Positions 16,633 to 26,024 are shown, counted from the first letter of the stretch. The stretch is 64,000 nt of DNA from Streptomyces sp. CBMA291 (GCF_014596525.1 NZ_MSJP01000083.1:62001-126000); one strand, 5' to 3'. Translations and numbers: made by a program. Notes: generated by a model from the letters alone, not told the origin.

Positions 16633-16662
16633 ACACCCCCGCCGGTGGTCCGGTGGGGGTGT
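16633..16662 (-). terminator. hairpin between thioesterase-like gene and desulfurase
   Basis: A 13-bp stem (acacccccgccgg with ccggtgggggtgt, one G-U pair) closes a 4-nt loop. It lies about 50 nt past the stop of the 16710 gene on the same strand. It probably ends that transcript. Confidence 0.7.
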
Positions 16663-16709
16663 CCGGTTCACGCCGGGGGGCCCTGCCGTACGCCCCTGAC
16701 GGGGGGCCG

Positions 16710-17570
16710 TCAGCCTCGGGGTGCGCGGGCCAGTTGGCGGGACTGGGCCACCAGTCGGTTCGCCGTGTCCCAGACTTCGGCGTCCTCCTCCAGGAAGCCG
16801 CCGGCCAGGTTGCGGGTGGTGATGGAAACCCGCAGCGGGCCCGGGGCCGGGCGGCAGCGGATGTGGGTGGTCAGTTCGACCGTGGGCGTCCAGCCCTGGA
16901 GGCCCAGCTCGAAGGCGGTCGGCGGCAGCGCGTCGACCGTCAGGAGCAGCGAGAGCGGGTCCGGCTCGTGGCCGTCCGCGAGACCGAACCAGGCCCGCAT
17001 CTCGCCCTTGCCCGAGGGCGCGCCGACCGCCCAGCCGACGCAGGCGGGGTCGAGGCGGATGTCGAGCCGCTCGGTGATCGCCGAGGAGCCGGGGATCTGC
17101 GGGGTCGGGCCGTCGGAGGCGCTGAAGCAGCGCTCGATGGGGGCGATCTCCGGCGGGTTCGCGCTGGTGCGGACGTCGTCGGAGAGCGCGTCCAGGTCGC
17201 CGTAGGAGGCGAGGACCCGGATGCGCTCGACCTCGGTGCCGTCCTCGGCGTACTGGAAGAGGGAGGCCTGACCGGTGGAGAGCGTCCGGCCGGTGCGGAC
17301 CGTCTCGGTCCTGATCACGGCGGGGCCGGGCACGGACGGCGTCAGGTAGTGCGCCGAGATCGTGAAGGGGTCCGGGTGCGGCAGGTGGTCGCCGAGCGCG
17401 CGGCCGAGCAGCGCGAGCAGATAGCCGCCGTTCACGGCGTTGATGATCGTCCAGCCGGCGGAGAGGTGCGCGTCGTAGACGCCGGGTTCCCGCGGGGTGA
17501 CGGCGGTGTCGCGGTCGAACTCGCTCGCCGCGGCCGTCCCGGTGGCGCTCGACTCGGTGCTCGTGGTCAT
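16710..17570 (-). CDS. acyl-CoA thioesterase-like (double hotdog, TesB-type) protein
   Basis: A 286-aa protein of the TesB-like family, two fused hotdog halves. The first half is marked by the segment INAVNGGYLLALLGRAL and HYLTPSVPGPA; the second by the PDPLSLLLTVDALPPTAFELG region and VELTTHIRCRP. The family hydrolyses acyl-CoA thioesters, but substrate and catalytic competence cannot be read from sequence alone. Start at the ATG 17570 (MTTSTESS). Its start is 23 nt downstream of the TRIC-like gene stop, consistent with one transcript. Confidence 0.82.
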   Translation of the reverse strand: MTTSTESSATGTAAASEFDRDTAVTPREPGVYDAHLSAGWTIINAVNGGYLLALLGRALGDHLPHPDPFTISAHYLTPSVPGPAVIRTETVRTGRTLSTGQASLFQYAEDGTEVERIRVLASYGDLDALSDDVRTSANPPEIAPIERCFSASDGPTPQIPGSSAITERLDIRLDPACVGWAVGAPSGKGEMRAWFGLADGHEPDPLSLLLTVDALPPTAFELGLQGWTPTVELTTHIRCRPAPGPLRVSITTRNLAGGFLEEDAEVWDTANRLVAQSRQLARAPRG

Positions 17571-17593
17571 GCTTCCGACGGTACCGCAGCGAG

Positions 17594-18271
17594 CTACTGA
17601 GCGGTAGCTTTTTCCGGTTCCTCGCGGGCGGAGGAACGCCTGTTCCAGGCGCGGGGCGCACGCCAGTGATAGCGCATCGCGAGCAGCCGCAGGACGAAGG
17701 CCGTGAGCACGGCCGCCCCGCTGGTGAAGGCGTTGAGGGTGTCGAAGCGGATGCAGAGCGCGACCATCCCGGCCCCGACCATGGCGGGCACGGCGTACAG
17801 GTCCCGGTCCCAGCGCAGCAGCGACGGCACCTCGTTCGCCAGGATGTCCCGCAGGACGCCGCCACCGACGCCCGTCGCGAGACCGAGGACCGCCGAGGAG
17901 GTGAGGCCGAGCCCGTAGTCGTACGCCTTCGTCGTCCCGGTCACGCAGAAGAGGCCGAGTCCCGCCGCGTCGAAGACGTTGACGGCGGTCTGGGTCCGCT
18001 CGACCTCCGGGTGCAGGAAGAAGACCAGCACCGAGGCGACCAGGGGCATGAGGAAGTAGCCGAGGTCCGTGAAGGCGGCCGGGGGCACGGCGCCGATCAC
18101 CAGATCGCGGAAGAGACCGCCGCCGAGCGCGGTGACCTCGGCGAGGACCGCCATCCCGAAGACGTCGAAGTTCTTCCGGACGGCGAGCAGGGCACCGGAG
18201 ATCGCGAAGACGAAGATCCCGATGAGATCCAGCGTGTGCTGGACGGAGGGGGTGAACAGGTCGTGGAGCAC
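17594..18271 (-). CDS. TRIC/UPF0126-family membrane protein (YadS/YicG-like)
   Basis: A 225-aa integral membrane protein built of two related three-helix repeats, each with a glycine-rich arginine motif: GGGLFRDLVIG and GGGVLRDILAN. This is the hallmark of the UPF0126/TRIC family, whose characterised bacterial members form trimeric cation channels. Seven hydrophobic segments are visible; the C-terminus is cytoplasmic and charged. Start chosen is the GTG at 18271 (VLHDLFTPS); the open frame continues upstream into low-complexity sequence without a good start. Transported ion is unknown. Confidence 0.85.
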   Translation of the reverse strand: MLHDLFTPSVQHTLDLIGIFVFAISGALLAVRKNFDVFGMAVLAEVTALGGGLFRDLVIGAVPPAAFTDLGYFLMPLVASVLVFFLHPEVERTQTAVNVFDAAGLGLFCVTGTTKAYDYGLGLTSSAVLGLATGVGGGVLRDILANEVPSLLRWDRDLYAVPAMVGAGMVALCIRFDTLNAFTSGAAVLTAFVLRLLAMRYHWRAPRAWNRRSSAREEPEKATAQ

Positions 18272-18326
18272 CGGCCAATTGTGCCGGTTGTCCGGGAAGG
18301 GTCCGTACGGGACTCCCCGGGCACGC

Positions 18327-18366
18327 GAAGGCCCCCGGCGCCGCGCGTACGGCGCCGGGGGCCTTC
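18327..18366. terminator. perfect 17-bp hairpin after the ABC transporter operon
   Basis: Bases 18327-18343 pair perfectly with 18350-18366 around a 6-nt loop (cgcgta). It lies about 50 nt past the last gene of the peptide transporter operon on the minus strand and before the TRIC-like gene, and so separates two transcripts. Confidence 0.88.
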
Positions 18367-18413
18367 CCGTTCCGGTCCTCGGCCCTCGGGCTTCGGTCCT
18401 CAGGCTTCGGCCC

Positions 18414-19640
18414 TCAGTCCTCGGACGGACCGGCCTTCCCGGTCTCTCCGGAGGACTTCCCGGTGCCCCCGGAAGGCGCCTCGGTCTCCTCGGCGGAGGT
18501 CCCGTCGGGCCCGGCCGGCGCCTCGGCGTCCTCGGAGGGCGCCCGGTCGGCCTCGGCGGAGACACCCGTGTCCCCGGGGCTCGCCTCGGGCGCCGTCGTG
18601 ATCTCCACCGACTCCCGCGCCCCCGGCACCGTCACGGCGGCCGGGTCGCCCGTGTTCTCCGGGTGGTGGCACGCCACCCGCTGCCCCGGGCGCAGTTCCA
18701 GGAGCGGCGGCTCCTGGGTCTTGCACAGTTCCGTCGCCTTCCAGCAGCGGGTGTGGAAGCGGCAGCCCGGCGGCGGGGCGATCGGCGACGGGACGTCACC
18801 GGTGAGCAGGATGCGGTCGCTCTTGGCGCCCCGGCGGCGCGGGTCCGGAATCGGCACCGCCGACATCAGGGCCCGGGTGTACGGGTGCATCGGGTTCTCG
18901 TACAGGGACTTGCGGTCCGCCAGCTCGACGATCTTGCCGAGGTACATGACGGCGATGCGGTCCGAGACGTGCCGGATGACCGACAGGTCGTGGGCGATGA
19001 TCACGTACGTGAGGCCCAGTTCCCGCTGGAGGTCGTCCAGGAGGTTGACCACCTGCGCCTGGATGGAGACGTCAAGGGCGGAGACCGGCTCGTCCGCGAC
19101 GACCAGCTTCGGCTTGAGGGCGAGCGCGCGGGCGATGCCGATGCGCTGGCGCTGACCGCCGGAGAACTCGTGCGGGTAGCGGTTGTAGTGCTCGGGGTTG
19201 AGGCCCACCAGGCCGAGGAGCCGCTGGACCTCCTGCTTCACACCGCCCTCCGGCTCCACGCCCTGGAGCTTGAAGGGCGCCGAGACGATCGAGCCGACCG
19301 TGTGGCGCGGGTTGAGCGAGCCGTACGGGTCCTGGAAGATCATCTGGATGTCCCGGCGGAACGGGCGCATGCCCGAGATGCCGAGGTGGGAGATGTCCTT
19401 GCCCTGGAACTCGACCGTGCCCTCGGTCGGTTCGAGGAGCCGGGTGATGAGCCGGCCCATCGTCGACTTGCCGCAGCCGGACTCGCCGACGACACCGAGC
19501 GTCTCGCCGGGCAGGACCTCGAAGTCCAGCCCGTCGACCGCCTTGACCGCACCGGACTGGCGCTGAAGCAGCCCCTTCTTGATGGGGAAGTGCTTCTTCA
19601 GGCCGGTGACCTTGAGGAGGGGTTCCATGGTCTCGCTCAC
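18414..19640 (-). CDS. oligopeptide ABC transporter ATP-binding protein (DppF/OppF type)
   Basis: One of two ATPases energising peptide uptake by the neighbouring permeases. The 408-aa protein has Walker A GESGCGKSTMG, signature FSGGQRQRIG, Walker B LVVADEPVSALD and the C-terminal oligopeptide extension with the cysteines C-rich segment (CRFHTRCWKATELCKTQ) often linked to an Fe-S site. The last 65 or so residues are an acidic E/A/G/S/T-rich low-complexity tail (about 345-408) not usual for the family. The GTG at 19640 overlaps the stop of the upstream ATPase gene (GTGA), so the two ATPases are made in step. An ATG 12 nt later is an alternative start. Confidence 0.93.
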   Translation of the reverse strand: MSETMEPLLKVTGLKKHFPIKKGLLQRQSGAVKAVDGLDFEVLPGETLGVVGESGCGKSTMGRLITRLLEPTEGTVEFQGKDISHLGISGMRPFRRDIQMIFQDPYGSLNPRHTVGSIVSAPFKLQGVEPEGGVKQEVQRLLGLVGLNPEHYNRYPHEFSGGQRQRIGIARALALKPKLVVADEPVSALDVSIQAQVVNLLDDLQRELGLTYVIIAHDLSVIRHVSDRIAVMYLGKIVELADRKSLYENPMHPYTRALMSAVPIPDPRRRGAKSDRILLTGDVPSPIAPPPGCRFHTRCWKATELCKTQEPPLLELRPGQRVACHHPENTGDPAAVTVPGARESVEITTAPEASPGDTGVSAEADRAPSEDAEAPAGPDGTSAEETEAPSGGTGKSSGETGKAGPSED

Positions 19641-20734
19641 AGTTTCGGCGCAATCTCTTCGGTCCAGATACGGGTCCGCTCCTCCTGCGGCAGATGGCAG
19701 GCCGAGTAGTGCCGCTCGCCGGCGAGGGCCAGCTCCGGCCGCTGGGTGCGCGTGACGCCGCCCTTGGGGAGGTCCGCGTACGGGCAGCGGGGGTTGAAGG
19801 CGCAGCCGCTCGGGATGTTGATCAGGCTGGGCGGGTTGCCCTTGACCGGAATCAGCCGCTCGGTCTGCTCGCGGTCGATCCTCGGCATGGAGCCGAGCAG
19901 CCCCCAGGTGTAGGGGTGCTGGGGCTCGTAGAAGACGGACTCGGCCGGTCCGCGCTCGACGCACCGCCCGCCGTACATCACGAGGATGTCGTCGGCGAGT
20001 TCGGCGACGACGCCGAGGTCGTGGGTGATGATGACGACCGCCGAGCCGAACTCCTTCTGGAGGTCCCGCATCAGGTCGAGGATCTGGGCCTGCACCGTCA
20101 CGTCGAGGGCGGTGGTCGGCTCGTCGGCGATGAGCAGCGCGGGGTTGTTGACGAGCGCCATGGCGATCATCGCGCGCTGGCGCATGCCGCCGGAGAACTC
20201 GTGCGGGTAGTTGTCGAACCGCTTGGCGGGCTCGGGGATGCCGACCCGGTCGAGGAGTTCGACGGCCCGCTTGCGCGCGGTCTTCTTGTCGACGTCGTGG
20301 TGGACGCGGTACGCCTCCACGATCTGGTGGCCGACCGTGTAGTAGGGGTGCATCGCGGACAGCGGGTCCTGGAAGATCATCGCCATCTCGCGGCCGCGCA
20401 ACCGGCGCACCTCGTCGGGGTCGGCCGAGAGCAGCTCGCGCCCGTTCAGCCAGATCTCGCCGGAGATGCGGGCCTTCTGGCGCCCGTACTGGCCGACGGT
20501 GTGCAGGCCCATGATGCCGAGCGAGGTGACCGACTTGCCGGAGCCGGACTCGCCCACGATGCCGAGGGTCTTGCCCTTCTCCAGCTGGAAGCTGAGGCCG
20601 TCGACCGACTTGACCAGACCGTCGTCGGTCGGGAAGTGGATCTTCAGGTCGCGTACGTCGAGGAAGGCCTCGGACGGCCCGGAGGCGACCGGCTCTCCCA
20701 CGGCCGCGCCCGTCTTCGTCAGCTTGTCCGTCAT
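19637..20734 (-). CDS. oligopeptide ABC transporter ATP-binding protein (DppD/OppD type)
   Basis: The 365-aa partner ATPase. Walker A is GESGSGKSVTS, the signature FSGGMRQRAM and Walker B LLIADEPTTALD. The C-terminal peptide-transporter extension contains GCAFNPRCPYA and a second cysteine near YSACHL. Its ATG overlaps the permease stop (ATGA) and its stop overlaps the next GTG. It is cytoplasmic and associates with both permeases. Confidence 0.95.
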   Translation of the reverse strand: MTDKLTKTGAAVGEPVASGPSEAFLDVRDLKIHFPTDDGLVKSVDGLSFQLEKGKTLGIVGESGSGKSVTSLGIMGLHTVGQYGRQKARISGEIWLNGRELLSADPDEVRRLRGREMAMIFQDPLSAMHPYYTVGHQIVEAYRVHHDVDKKTARKRAVELLDRVGIPEPAKRFDNYPHEFSGGMRQRAMIAMALVNNPALLIADEPTTALDVTVQAQILDLMRDLQKEFGSAVVIITHDLGVVAELADDILVMYGGRCVERGPAESVFYEPQHPYTWGLLGSMPRIDREQTERLIPVKGNPPSLINIPSGCAFNPRCPYADLPKGGVTRTQRPELALAGERHYSACHLPQEERTRIWTEEIAPKL

Positions 20735-21729
20735 GCGAGCCTCACTCGGGGGTCGATCACGGCGTACAGCAGGTCCACGATGAGGTTGGCGATGACGACA
20801 CAGGTCGCGGTGATGAGCGTGACGGCCAGGATCAGCGGCAGGTCGCGCTCGCTCACGCCCCGGATGGCCAGGGCGCCGAGGCCGTGGAGGCTGAACGCGG
20901 TCTCGGTCAGGATCGCGCCGCCGACGAGGGCGCCGAGGTCCATGCCGAAGATGGTCAGGATGGGGGTCATGGTGGAGCGCATGGCGTGCTTGCCGAGCAC
21001 GACCGACTCCGGCAGGCCCTTGGCCCGCGCGGTGCGGATGTAGTCCTCGCCGAGGACCTCCAGCATGGTGGCGCGGGTGAGCCGCGCGTACATGGCGGCG
21101 TACAGGAAGGCGAGGGTCACCCAGGGCAGCAGCAGTCCGCCGAGCCAGCCGCCGAAGGACTCGGAGATCGGCACGTACGAGGCGTCCAGCCAGCCCAGGT
21201 GGGTACGGAAGACCAGCATCGCCAGCATGGCGGTGAAGAAGATCGGCAGCGAGACGCCGGCGAGGGCGGTGATCATCGCCGCGCGGTCGACGATCGTGCC
21301 CCGCTTGAGCGCGGAGACGACGCCCGCGGTGACGCCGATCAGCAGCCAGAGCACGGCGGCGCCGATGACCATGGAGAGGGTCACGGGGAAGGCGTCGACG
21401 AGCATCGACGAGACGTCCTGCTCGCTGCGGAACGAGTAGCCGAAGCAGGGCGCCGCGCAGTGGATGGTGTCGCCGCCGCCGGTGTAGTCCCGGCCGACGA
21501 AGATGCCGGAGACGAAGTGCCAGAACTGCACCAGTAGCGGCTCGTCCAGGCCCAGCTTCTGCCGGACGGCCTCGATGGAAGCCGGATCCGCCTGCTTGCC
21601 GACGAACATCGCGGCAGGGTCGCTGCCGGTCATCTTGGGGATGAGGAAGAAGATGCTGAGCGTCACCAGGGTGACGACGAGCAGCATCACGACGACCGCG
21701 AAGAGTCGTCGGACTATGTATGCAAGCAT
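20731..21729 (-). CDS. oligopeptide ABC transporter permease (DppB/OppB type)
   Basis: A 332-aa inner-membrane permease with six predicted transmembrane segments. The start MLAYIVRRLFAVVVMLLVV is the standard OppB N-terminus. The EAA-type loop is present at about EVLGEDYIRTARAKGLP. A long external loop after the first helix contains two cysteines (TIHCAAPCFGYS), common in actinobacterial members. Start at ATG 21729; the GTG at 21780 would add 17 proline/glycine-rich residues. It is encoded downstream of the binding protein after a 113-nt gap. Confidence 0.93.
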   Translation of the reverse strand: MLAYIVRRLFAVVVMLLVVTLVTLSIFFLIPKMTGSDPAAMFVGKQADPASIEAVRQKLGLDEPLLVQFWHFVSGIFVGRDYTGGGDTIHCAAPCFGYSFRSEQDVSSMLVDAFPVTLSMVIGAAVLWLLIGVTAGVVSALKRGTIVDRAAMITALAGVSLPIFFTAMLAMLVFRTHLGWLDASYVPISESFGGWLGGLLLPWVTLAFLYAAMYARLTRATMLEVLGEDYIRTARAKGLPESVVLGKHAMRSTMTPILTIFGMDLGALVGGAILTETAFSLHGLGALAIRGVSERDLPLILAVTLITATCVVIANLIVDLLYAVIDPRVRLA

Positions 21730-21842
21730 GCGGTCGGCCGGTCGGCGGCCGGGGAACCCGCTGGGGTCCCCGGCCGCCACCCTCGGCCATCACCTGCCCT
21801 TCGGACCTGGCGGCGGGTGGTGCGCCGGTGAAGCGGGTCGGA

Positions 21843-23615
21843 TTACTTGACGACGCCGAGCGACGCGTAGTCGTAACGGCCGTTGTAGGCGTCGGCCGTG
21901 TAGACGTTGGTCAGCCGGGAGCTGCGCCAGATGATGTTCTTCTCGTGGGTGAAGGGCAGGTAGACCGCGGCCTCCGAGACCTTCGTGTTGATCTGCTTGT
22001 AGAGGTCGCCGGCCTTGGCCGGGTCGGTCTCCTTCAGCGCCTGGTCGAACAGGCCGTTGACGGCCGGGTCGTTCAGCTCGGCGAAGTTATTGTTGCCGCT
22101 CTGGAGGATGAAGCGACCGTCGACCAGCGGCTGGAGGAAGCCCTGACCGGTCGGGAAGTCGGCGCCCCAGCCCATGATGATGATGCCGTAGCCCTTGTCC
22201 TTGACCACCTTCGGCGAACCGATGATGCCGGAGGTCTGGGCGCCGTCGAACTGGTCGATCTGGGCGTCGATGCCGACGGCCTTCAGCGACTGCTGGAGGG
22301 ACTCGGCGGTCGCGATCTCGATCTTCTTGTTGTTGCGGACCGCGATCGTGGTCTTGAAGCCGTTCGGCTTGCCGCACTTCTTGAGCGCGTCCTTGGCCTT
22401 GGCCACGTCCGGCGCGCCGCCGAGCTTGCCGTACGGGTCGGCCTGCGGGTCGGCGCCCTTGATCGCCGGCGGCAGCATGTTGGAGGCGATGTCGCCACCG
22501 GCCTGCGGGCCGCCCCGGGCGGTCTGGAGCGACTTGGAGTCGGCCGCGTAGATGATGGCCTTGCGGCACTCGATGTTGGGGATGACCGTCTGCGGGAAGA
22601 CCGCGTAACGGATGAAGCCCGTCTGCGGGTTGTCGACGTTGCCCTTGTGCTGCTGGAGCACCTTCTGCCGGGCGGAGGCGCCGACGCCCGTCGCGTTGAT
22701 GTCGAGGTCGTACTCGCCCTCGACCAGACGGTTGTCCATGTCGTCGGCGTTCGTGGTGAACGTGACGCTGATCTTGTCCGGCAGGGCCTTGCGGACGGTG
22801 TCCGACTTGGCGTCCCACTTGTCGTTGCGGACCAGCTTGATGGACTTGTTGGGGGTGTACGACTCCCACTTGTACGGGCCGGAGGAGAAGGGCTTCAGGC
22901 CGTAGCGGGCCTTGGTGTCCTTGTCCTGGCGGACCGGGGAGGCGGAGGGCATGGCCAGCATCTGGAGGAAGTCGCCGTTGGCGACCGGCAGCTTGAAGAC
23001 GATGGTCTTGTCGTCCGGGGTCTCGATCGCCTTGAGGCCGAGCTTGTCCGCGGCGGTGTCCTTGTACGGGCCCTTGTAGTCGCCCTTGGGGTCCAGGACC
23101 TGCTGGAGGTAGATCGGGCCGCCGGAGATGACGTCCTGGGCCCAGATGCGCTCGATGCCGTACTTGATGTCCTTGGAGGTGATCGGCTTGCCGTCCTCCC
23201 AGGTCACCCCGTCCTTCAGGGTGAAGGTGTAGGAGAGGCCGTCGGCCGAGACCTTGCCGGTGTCGGTGGCGAGGTCGGGGACCAGCTCGGTGGAGGCGGT
23301 GCCGGGCTCGGCCTTGAAGGTGACGAGCTGACGCGTGTAGTAGCGGGCGAAGTCCCACACGAAGCCGTAGTAGCCGCGCTGCGGGTCCCAGTTGTCGGCC
23401 TCCTGCGAGCCGATGAACTTCAGCTCGCCGCCCTTCTTGTCGGAGGGGTTGGCGATCTTGTTCACACCGGCGTTGAAGCCGGGCGCGCCGCCCTTGCCCT
23501 TCTCGCCGCCGCCGTTGTCACCGCCGCCGCCGCAGGCGGTGGTGACGACCATCGTGGCCGCCGCGAGCAGCGCGCCCGCCGCGATGCGGCGCCTCTGGGA
23601 ACTCATCAGAGTCAT
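21843..23615 (-). CDS. peptide-binding lipoprotein of the ABC transporter (SBP family 5)
   Basis: The 590-aa substrate-binding protein captures oligopeptides or related solutes outside the cell. It has a lipoprotein signal: basic SSQRRR, a hydrophobic stretch, and lipobox TTACG with lipidation at C28, followed by a glycine-rich linker. The family-5 body is evident from GVTWEDGKPITSKDIKYGIERI and GFIRYAVFP. A GGAGG box lies 11 nt before the first ATG (MTLM), which is preferred over the ATG three codons later. The gene lies between the two permease genes, giving the order permease-binding protein-permease-ATPase-ATPase. Confidence 0.94.
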   Translation of the reverse strand: MTLMSSQRRRIAAGALLAAATMVVTTACGGGGDNGGGEKGKGGAPGFNAGVNKIANPSDKKGGELKFIGSQEADNWDPQRGYYGFVWDFARYYTRQLVTFKAEPGTASTELVPDLATDTGKVSADGLSYTFTLKDGVTWEDGKPITSKDIKYGIERIWAQDVISGGPIYLQQVLDPKGDYKGPYKDTAADKLGLKAIETPDDKTIVFKLPVANGDFLQMLAMPSASPVRQDKDTKARYGLKPFSSGPYKWESYTPNKSIKLVRNDKWDAKSDTVRKALPDKISVTFTTNADDMDNRLVEGEYDLDINATGVGASARQKVLQQHKGNVDNPQTGFIRYAVFPQTVIPNIECRKAIIYAADSKSLQTARGGPQAGGDIASNMLPPAIKGADPQADPYGKLGGAPDVAKAKDALKKCGKPNGFKTTIAVRNNKKIEIATAESLQQSLKAVGIDAQIDQFDGAQTSGIIGSPKVVKDKGYGIIIMGWGADFPTGQGFLQPLVDGRFILQSGNNNFAELNDPAVNGLFDQALKETDPAKAGDLYKQINTKVSEAAVYLPFTHEKNIIWRSSRLTNVYTADAYNGRYDYASLGVVK

Positions 23616-23722
23616 GGGTCTCGCAACCTCCGGAATAGTGGCGGCCGATACGGTGGTCCGCCGTTGGGGATGAGCCTCCTGTCGCCTGCGGCAGGGGCGG
23701 GTCGTGCGGTCGTCGGCGACGG

Positions 23723-24721
23723 TCAGCGGGAGCCCTTCGGGTCGAGCGCGTCACGCACGCCGTCGCCGAAGAGGTTGAACGCCAGGACGGTGATGAAGAT
23801 CGCGAGGCCGGGGATGATCATGAACAGCGGGTCGGCCTCGTAGGTGGTGATGGCCGTCGACAGCATCTGTCCCCAGGAAGCGGTGGGAGGCTTCACACCC
23901 GCGCCGAGGAAGCTGAGGGCCGCTTCGGTGAGGATGTTGGTGGGGATCATCAGGGTCGCGTAGACCGTGATCGGGGCGATCAGGTTGGGCAGCAGCTCGC
24001 GGCGGAGGATGTAGAGCCGCCCCGCACCCAGGCTCTGGGCGGCCTCCACGTACTCCCGGTTGCGCAGCGAAAGCGTCTGGCCTCGGACGATACGGCCCAC
24101 GTACGGCCAGCCGAAGAAGCCGATGACCAGGACGAGGGCGGCGATGCGCACCCCGGAGCCGTCGAGTCCGAGCAGCGAGTTGGGCAGTACGGAGACCAGG
24201 GCGATCGTGAAGAGCAGCTGCGGGAAGGCGAGCATCACGTCCATGACGCGGCTGAGAGCGGCGTCGATCCAGCCGCCGAAGTAACCGGCGACGATGCCCA
24301 GGACGGTGCCGAGGGCGACGGCGAAGACCGCCGCGAGGAAGGCGACGAGCAGCGAGATCCGGGCGCCGTAGACGATCCGGCTGAAGACGTCGCGGCCGTT
24401 GACCGGCTCGACGCCGAAGAGGAAGTCGGAGCTGGCGCCGCCCCAGGAGCCGATCGGGGTGCCGAACAGCGGGTCGATCTGGTCCTCGTGGAACTCCTCC
24501 GGCGGATGGCCGAGGAGTCCGACGATGAGCGGGGCGAAGAGCGCGACCAGGATGAGGAAGAGGACGACGAAGGCGCCCGCGAGGGCGAGCTTGTCGCGCT
24601 TGAGGCGGGTCCAGGCGATCTTCCAGGGCGAGCGGCCCTCGATCGCCTTCCCGGCGTCGGGCGAGGCGTCGACGGTGGCGGTCGGCTCGCCCGCACTCGT
24701 CTCGTGCAGTGGTGCCGTCAT
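23723..24721 (-). CDS. oligopeptide ABC transporter permease (DppC/OppC type)
   Basis: A 332-aa permease with a cytoplasmic N-terminus, the OppC N-terminal domain (SPWKIAWTRLKRDKLALAGA) and six transmembrane segments. The EAA loop reads YVEAAQSLGAGRLYILRREL. It ends DGVRDALDPKGSR, the canonical OppC C-terminus. Start at ATG 24721 (MTAPLHETS). It is first in the transporter operon, so the operon promoter should lie in the gap upstream. Confidence 0.93.
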   Translation of the reverse strand: MTAPLHETSAGEPTATVDASPDAGKAIEGRSPWKIAWTRLKRDKLALAGAFVVLFLILVALFAPLIVGLLGHPPEEFHEDQIDPLFGTPIGSWGGASSDFLFGVEPVNGRDVFSRIVYGARISLLVAFLAAVFAVALGTVLGIVAGYFGGWIDAALSRVMDVMLAFPQLLFTIALVSVLPNSLLGLDGSGVRIAALVLVIGFFGWPYVGRIVRGQTLSLRNREYVEAAQSLGAGRLYILRRELLPNLIAPITVYATLMIPTNILTEAALSFLGAGVKPPTASWGQMLSTAITTYEADPLFMIIPGLAIFITVLAFNLFGDGVRDALDPKGSR

Positions 24722-25029
24722 CGTGGTGAGGACCCCTCTCGGCCGCCGATAGCCGGCCCTTGCCCGCCGCGGATTTGCGGCTCGGTGGAACAACCTGCCG
24801 GGCAGTGCCCCCGTGGGAGCCGAAAGCCCGGTGTTCCGGGGAGTCTTCAATGTGGCCGCGATCACCCGCCAGCCCTGACGAGGAATGTTTGCTCAAACGT
24901 GATGCGGTGCTGCGACTTCCGTTATCCGGACGCCGTGATCACGTGAGCGGACCAACTCGGGGCCTCTTCCCCTCAAAGGGGCATGTCCGCTCAACTACCC
25001 TTTCGAGGGATGCAATGAGGGCGAACGTA
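24722..25029 (-). other. intergenic region upstream of the peptide transporter operon
   Basis: About 300 nt without a credible gene. The AT-richer part near 24880-24960 (tttgctcaaacgtgatgc and following) is the likeliest site for the operon promoter on the minus strand. I can assign no exact -10/-35 boxes. Confidence 0.4.
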
Positions 25030-25055
25030 GGCCTCCGGAGCGAACTCCGGAGGCC
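25030..25055 (-). terminator. hairpin after the first SseB-like gene
   Basis: An 11-bp perfect stem (ggcctccggag with ctccggaggcc) closes a stable cgaa tetraloop, about 30 nt beyond the stop at 25086 in the direction of transcription. Confidence 0.8.
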
Positions 25056-25085
25056 CGGGGTGCGGAAGGCGACGCGCGGTACGTC

Positions 25086-25877
25086 TCAGTATCCGGACGG
25101 AGCCGGGGGCGGGTAGCCGTATCCGGGGACGGGCGCGGGGCCCTGCCCGGCGTGCGCCTCGCGGTCGTAGAAGGAGCGTCCGTTGGCCCGCAGCCAGAGC
25201 GCCACGGGGTCGTACGCGTCGGAGAGGGCGACCGTGGAGACGGGCAGCCCCTCGGGTACGGCGCCGATCGACTGACGCATCATCGCGCGCACCGCGTCCA
25301 CCGCGGCGGCGGAACCGTCGTACAGGTCCAGACCGATGACGAGGTACGGGGAGCCGAGCGCGGGCTGCACCCAGCCCCGGCGCAGCGACCGGACGGCCGG
25401 GGTGCGATGCGCGTTCTGGGTCAGCTGGGCGTAGAACTGCGGCAGTTCGAGGGTGGGTTCGGTGACCCGGAGCGGCCCGGCGGGCATCCGGTCCAGACCG
25501 GTGGCGATCCGGCGCAGATCGGCCCACGGAATGCCGAGACCGCCGCCGGGGGCGTGCGGATTCAGCCAGACGCCCCAGCGGTCGGGGTAGAGGGCACGGG
25601 CGATCTCACGGCCGGTGACGACCTCGTGGGCACGGTGCCAGCCGGAGGCGGCCAGCTCCCGGTCGGAGGTGACGCAGGGGGCGTAACCATGGCCGTCGAC
25701 CTGCATGTTCCCGTACTGGGCGTCGGCCGATCCCGGCGAGCCCTGCCAGAGCAGCATCCGCAGCTCGCCGTCGGCGAGGGCGTGCAGCAGCTGCTCGTAC
25801 GCGTCGTAGCGTCCGGGTGCCACCTGGCGCAGCATGTGCTCGACCGCTTCGGTCGCAGCGGTGCCTGACGCGCTCAC
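25086..25877 (-). CDS. SseB-family protein (enhanced serine sensitivity), copy with C-terminal domain
   Basis: A 263-aa soluble protein related to E. coli SseB, whose overproduction increases serine sensitivity; its molecular role is not known. Recognisable segments are LYPDRWGVWLNPHAPGGGLGIPW and the C-terminal SseB-like part VQPALGSPYLVIGLDLYDG and DAYDPVALWLRANGRSFYD. The C-terminus is a short P/G/Y-rich tail. Start is a GTG at 25877 with GAGGGG upstream. It lies just below a second SseB-like gene on the same strand (147-nt gap), near the glycine/serine genes. Confidence 0.82.
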   Translation of the reverse strand: MSASGTAATEAVEHMLRQVAPGRYDAYEQLLHALADGELRMLLWQGSPGSADAQYGNMQVDGHGYAPCVTSDRELAASGWHRAHEVVTGREIARALYPDRWGVWLNPHAPGGGLGIPWADLRRIATGLDRMPAGPLRVTEPTLELPQFYAQLTQNAHRTPAVRSLRRGWVQPALGSPYLVIGLDLYDGSAAAVDAVRAMMRQSIGAVPEGLPVSTVALSDAYDPVALWLRANGRSFYDREAHAGQGPAPVPGYGYPPPAPSGY

Positions 25878-26024
25878 CCTGGGTCCCGCCCCTCTTCCGT
25901 CACCACGTCTGTCTGCGTCCGTCCTGCGTGTGTCCCGCGCCTGTCCGGCTTCGGTCCCGCGTCCGCGCCGGGCCTGTCCCGCGCCTGTTCCGCTGTGAGA
26001 AGTTCAGCTTAGACAGGGGGTCCG

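Noticed and set aside
13554..17600. 1348-codon plus-strand frame
   Set aside because: It runs through mnmA, amidase, desulfurase and thioesterase genes on both strands; a shadow of high GC content.
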